The translations under genes were made by a program, and so were the position numbers. Positions 61,076 to 64,000 of a stretch of DNA of 64,000 bases are shown piece by piece. Below the pieces are notes generated by a model. It was not told where the DNA came from, made no database searches, and worked only from the letters and a program-made list of their open reading frames with translations. Positions within the stretch are counted from its first letter, which is position 1, and the number at the start of each line of letters is the position of its first letter. The stretch is from NCBI RefSeq assembly GCF_001517085.1, contig NZ_LRAC01000031.1:32213-96212 (forward strand), written 5' to 3'. The DNA is from Paenibacillus sp. DMB5 (GTDB taxonomy: Bacteria > Bacillota > Bacilli > Paenibacillales > Paenibacillaceae).

Positions 61076-61840
61076 CTATATAAGCGGCTGGCAATACTCT
61101 CCGTCCGACGGAATACTTACACGCTCCAGCAGCCCTTCAATAGACAGACGGTCTCTCAGCATCTCCCGGGTTACGAGGCAGTGATTGATTGCTTCCATAT
61201 GCACTGCAATAACGGCTGCATCCGGCGCATAGCGGCATACATCCACAACATCCTGCTCATTCATCGTAATAGGCCCGCCGGTCACAAAACGCGCACCTCC
61301 GGCATTTACGACAACCACTTCAGGATGATACGTATCTAAAGCCTCTTTAACCTCTGCACACCAGATTGTATCCCCGGCCAGGTACAGTACAGGTTCATCC
61401 TCAGCCTGAAAAATAAACCCCGACACCTTGCCCATCAGCTCCCCTATCTCTCCTGTACCGTGCTGTCCGCCTATGCGTGTTAAAGTGACGCCTTGGAAAG
61501 CCAGCGGCGCTGTGTCAGGTACAGCAGTAACATTAATGAAGCCTTGTCCGCTGATCCTTTCCTGATCCCCTTCCTGACATAAGACAGGCAGATCATGCGC
61601 CAAAAGCGAAACCGCGGCCGCATCCCAGTGATCCTGATGAAGGTGGGTTACCAGCACAACATCCGGATTCAGCCATTGCTCTGCCGGAGCAGGCAGCGGC
61701 ACCAGCGGATTTCTGCGTTCATTGGCCGTGTTGATTATCGGCGGGTTGGCTTCTTTTACGCTAAGCATAGGGTCAATCAGGAAGGTAAGACCGCCATACT
61801 GCAGCCACAGGGCGGCGTTGCGGATCAGTTGAATTTTCAT
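61076..61840 (-). CDS. Metallo-beta-lactamase-fold hydrolase (UlaG-like)
   Basis: 254 residues. THLHQDHWD is the HxHxDH metal motif (near 65), with further ligands in GGQHGTGE and LAGDT. The C-terminal AVHMEAINHC histidines complete the site. Short N-terminus (IQLIRNAALWLQYGGLTFLIDPM) is typical of the UlaG/YtkP-like branch. Substrate not identified. Divergent from the Lrp regulator at 61968, which may control it. Confidence 0.82.
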   Translation of the reverse strand: MKIQLIRNAALWLQYGGLTFLIDPMLSVKEANPPIINTANERRNPLVPLPAPAEQWLNPDVVLVTHLHQDHWDAAAVSLLAHDLPVLCQEGDQERISGQGFINVTAVPDTAPLAFQGVTLTRIGGQHGTGEIGELMGKVSGFIFQAEDEPVLYLAGDTIWCAEVKEALDTYHPEVVVVNAGGARFVTGGPITMNEQDVVDVCRYAPDAAVIAVHMEAINHCLVTREMLRDRLSIEGLLERVSIPSDGEYCQPLI

Positions 61841-61967
61841 ACGGGAACACCTCTTTCTTCAGACTGTCTTCTGCTACAATCATTATAGAAGGTATCTGCT
61901 GTACAATACATTGCGGCGCGAAACAGATCAGCCGTTTCTATTTTCATCCTGAAAGGATTAACCCATT

Positions 61968-62396
61968 ATGACTTCCCACCTGATCGACGATACAGATTAC
62001 CGCATTCTGCAATACCTTATTGAGGACTCCACACTTAGCCATAAAGACATCGGGGCACTGGTGCATATGACCGGACAGGCCGTAGGTGCGCGTATCCGCA
62101 GAATGCGGGAGCTTGAAATTATCGAAGGCTATACCGTGCGCTGGAATCCGGCTAAAATCGGACAGGACATTCTTGCTTTTGTCACTGTGTTTTTGAGCTC
62201 CAACGCCGCACATCCCCCTTTTCAGCAGTTTGCCAAAAATCATGACAGCGTGATTGAGCTGCACCGCGTCAGCGGCGAAGGCTGCTACTGGATGCGCGTG
62301 CGTTCAAGGGACCAGGATGAACTGAATGCTTTCTTGGACGAGCTGCTGGAGTTTGGCAATTACCGGGTGAATTTGGGGATGGGGCAGCTTAAGTAG
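61968..62396 (+). CDS. Lrp/AsnC family transcriptional regulator
   Basis: 142 residues. N-terminal HTH (DDTDYRILQYLIEDSTLSHKDIGALVHMTGQAVGARIRRMRE) and a C-terminal RAM/ACT-type effector domain (ILAFVTVFLSS, IELHRVSGEGCYWMRVRSRD). Members sense amino acids and act as global or local regulators. The neighbour on the other strand is a hydrolase gene. Confidence 0.92.
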   Translation: MTSHLIDDTDYRILQYLIEDSTLSHKDIGALVHMTGQAVGARIRRMRELEIIEGYTVRWNPAKIGQDILAFVTVFLSSNAAHPPFQQFAKNHDSVIELHRVSGEGCYWMRVRSRDQDELNAFLDELLEFGNYRVNLGMGQLK

Positions 62397-62767
62397 GGGC
62401 GTGTGGTTAAAGGATATTCCCTTCTACAGGATCCTCCGGGACGGGGCCCCTTCATATCTAAGTGGATTTTCGCCACCTAATTACGGCAAATCCCCCGAAT
62501 TCCGCTCATTAGTTGTAAAATCGGCACTTAGTTCTGGCCAAAACCACCCCCTGCCGTGAATACGGTAAAATTAAGCTGCAAATTTCCAACTAAACGCCTC
62601 CCCACCATAGTTTCCGCAGAAACAGGTGACGTTTTTCCACTTAACTCAATGGAATGGGTGCAAGCGGGTAGGATTTATGTTGCATAAAAAGGCCGCCGTC
62701 AAAGGAACGGGGATTCCTGAGGCGGCGGCTTTATTTGGGGTGCTGCATTAAGGCAGGTTGAACAAGA
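62397..62767. repeat. Intergenic region with a ~185-bp inverted-repeat element
   Basis: TAAGTGGATTTTCGCCACCT (62459-62478) and, inverted, AGGTGACGTTTTTCCACTTA (62624-62643) bound a segment with internal TTAGTTG / CAACTAA and CACTTAGTT pieces. No gene or coding potential is seen. It looks like a short non-autonomous or RNA-hairpin repeat that may recur in the genome. Confidence 0.45.
62686..62732 (-). terminator. Terminator after the SLH protein gene
   Basis: AGCCGCCGCC...GACGGCGGCC hairpin with an inner AGGAATCCCCGTTCCT stem, followed by TTTTTAT on the minus strand. Confidence 0.75.
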
Positions 62768-64000
62768 TTACTCGTTCAGCAGCTGGCCGGCCCGCAGCAG
62801 CCGGGCTAGTATGACCGCCGCTTCGGCACGGCTGGTGGCGGCCTGCGGCGCGAAGCTGCCGGAAGGCCGTCCCTGCATAATTCCGCCGGCGGTCAGGGTG
62901 TTCACCGCTTCCTGTGCCCAGGAAGCGATGCCGGCAGCGTCGGTGAAGCTGCCGGGTGCGGTTGGTGCTGCGGCGGATGCGGCAGCATTAGCGTCAAGTG
63001 CCTGGCTCGCTGCGGCCGGAGCGGCACTGGTTGGAGCAGCGCCGGATCCGGCTACAGGTGCACTGGCAACAACAGCAGCATTTGGAGCGGCAGCGATGCC
63101 TCCAGACGCAACGGCGGTGGTTGGCGTTCCGCCAGCGCCTACGGCATGTGCGCCTGCAGGCGGTGCTGAAGCTGACTGCACAAGCTTCAGCGCTCTGGCG
63201 GCCATCACCGCCAGCTGCTCCCTGGTGACCGGAGCCTCCGGACGGAAGGTTCCGTCCGCGTAGCCCTGCACCAGGTCAAGATCAGCAGCCGTACTGGCAT
63301 CGGCTGCATACCAGGCGCCGGCCGGCACGTCGCTGAAAGCGGCGGCTTCAGCCGCAGCATCCGGCAGCAGGCCGAGCGAGCGCACCAGCATGGCCGCGAA
63401 TTCGGCCCGGCTGACGGTCTGCTGCGGCGCAAAGCTGCCGGCGCCGCGTCCGTTCAGAATGAGCTTGCCGGCCAGCAGCTCAATCTCGGCCCTTGCCCAG
63501 TGGCCGGAGAGGTCGCTGAAGCTGACCGGGTGCAGCGCAACGGCGATAACGCCTCCGGCCACACTGCTCTTGACGGTAACCTTCGTTACCCCGCCGGCCG
63601 TCTCGAACAGGGCCGGCACATACCGGAAGGTACCGGTCTGTGCTTCGTACAGCAGCGCTACTGCGCGGTCTGCACTGACCGCTTCTTCCACAGTCAGCGT
63701 CCGCTCTGCGTAAGCAGCGCCGAAGCCGCTGACCGGCACGGCGGCTGCGCCGCTGCCGCCGAGTACGCTCAGGGTGAAGCCTGCCGGCACACCCTTCACC
63801 GCAAGGTCCTGCTTGCCTGCACCGGCAAGCAGCTTCTCAAGCTCTGCGCCGCTAAGCGGAGCCAGCGCAAATTCCAGCGTGCCGTCCGCAAGGCCGGCCG
63901 CTTCAAGCACGCTTTCCGCGCGGTGCAGCGGAAAGCGGTAGGACGCGCCGCCGCGCGTGACCACGAGCACGGCGCCGGGCACTGCCGCAGCCGCGCTCCG
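62768..64000 (-). CDS. S-layer-homology (SLH) domain surface protein, C-terminal part
   Basis: The frame is open to the window edge, so the gene starts beyond 64000; 410 residues are seen. Three SLH domains are recognised by FSDLSGHWA...SFAPQQTVSRAEFAAMLVR, FSDVPAGAWY...TFRPEAPVTREQLAVM and FTDAAGIASWAQ...SFAPQAATSRAEAAVI. SLH repeats bind pyruvylated wall polysaccharide. Between domains two and three is a ~75-residue Ala/Pro/Gly/Val linker of low complexity. A secreted, wall-bound protein; its N-terminal function is not visible. Confidence 0.9.
   Translation of the reverse strand, partial: RSAAAAVPGAVLVVTRGGASYRFPLHRAESVLEAAGLADGTLEFALAPLSGAELEKLLAGAGKQDLAVKGVPAGFTLSVLGGSGAAAVPVSGFGAAYAERTLTVEEAVSADRAVALLYEAQTGTFRYVPALFETAGGVTKVTVKSSVAGGVIAVALHPVSFSDLSGHWARAEIELLAGKLILNGRGAGSFAPQQTVSRAEFAAMLVRSLGLLPDAAAEAAAFSDVPAGAWYAADASTAADLDLVQGYADGTFRPEAPVTREQLAVMAARALKLVQSASAPPAGAHAVGAGGTPTTAVASGGIAAAPNAAVVASAPVAGSGAAPTSAAPAAASQALDANAAASAAAPTAPGSFTDAAGIASWAQEAVNTLTAGGIMQGRPSGSFAPQAATSRAEAAVILARLLRAGQLLNE

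Noticed and set aside
1..64000. CRISPR arrays, transposase genes, phage structural genes, rRNA genes
   Set aside because: None seen: no regularly spaced identical repeats, no IS-type transposase motifs, no integrase or capsid genes and no rRNA sequence.

Overview
The window (about 50-55% GC, genes on both strands) looks like chromosome of a Paenibacillus-type Gram-positive, endospore-lineage Bacillota. Supporting signs are strong AAGGAGG-type ribosome sites with frequent TTG/GTG starts, S-layer-homology (SLH) and copper-amine-oxidase-N surface proteins, a SacXY/SacB/LevB sucrose-levan locus with a SacY-type RNA antiterminator, DUF1304, DUF2621 and Ohr proteins, and no outer-membrane functions.

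Layout. 1-5.7 kb: tail of a 3-hydroxyisobutyrate-dehydrogenase-like gene, a secreted M14 carboxypeptidase, ppnP, transketolase, and a papain-like hydrolase. 5.7-34 kb: mostly two Tad/type IVc-pilus-like secretion loci, both on the minus strand. Locus 1 (33.8 to 23.1 kb) is a compact ten-gene operon: TadZ, TadA, TadB, TadC, Flp pilin, three TadE/TadG-like pseudopilins, prepilin peptidase, FHA protein. Locus 2 (19.4 to 12.6 kb) is a divergent second machine: SAF/CpaB, TadZ without the P-loop lysine, a divergent CpaF ATPase, TadB, TadC, two tiny membrane peptides sharing an MKKD(A/S)IS start, and two pseudopilins. It runs straight on into a secreted protein, a frameshifted PKD-domain protein and a 1303-residue PKD/Ig-like protein that are plausible surface cargo. 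Housekeeping genes (purU, nfo, a DUF2621 protein, a TIGR01777 epimerase) lie between the loci. Both loci have an intrinsic-terminator hairpin immediately before their first gene.

34-39 kb: small stress and hypothetical genes (copper-amine-oxidase-N protein, DCC-family protein, ohr, thiol peroxidase, DUF1304 protein, an AT-rich orphan) and a tRNA-Leu. 39-47.5 kb: a pair of small HTH regulators around an operator-bearing promoter, a PAS protein, a miniature PucR-type regulator, a frameshifted allantoinase, a DUF6282 amidohydrolase, a carbohydrate-type ABC importer and its GntR/FCD regulator, with a matching palindrome before the importer and before the regulator. 48-53.7 kb: frameshifted sacX-like sucrose EIIBC, sacY-like antiterminator, RAT/terminator, levansucrase and endolevanase. 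A second, nearly identical tRNA-Leu and a tRNA-Glu follow.

54-60 kb: alanine dehydrogenase and a complete Liv-type branched-chain amino-acid ABC transporter with a CodY-box-like palindrome upstream. 60.8-64 kb: tRNA-Ser, tRNA-Asn, a metallo-beta-lactamase-fold hydrolase, an Lrp/AsnC regulator, an intergenic inverted-repeat element, and an SLH protein cut by the window edge.

Three genes (PKD protein, allantoinase, sacX) are each broken by a one-base indel, two of them in homopolymers; these may be real lesions, recoding sites or sequence errors. All functions are inferred from reading the sequence; no database search was run.
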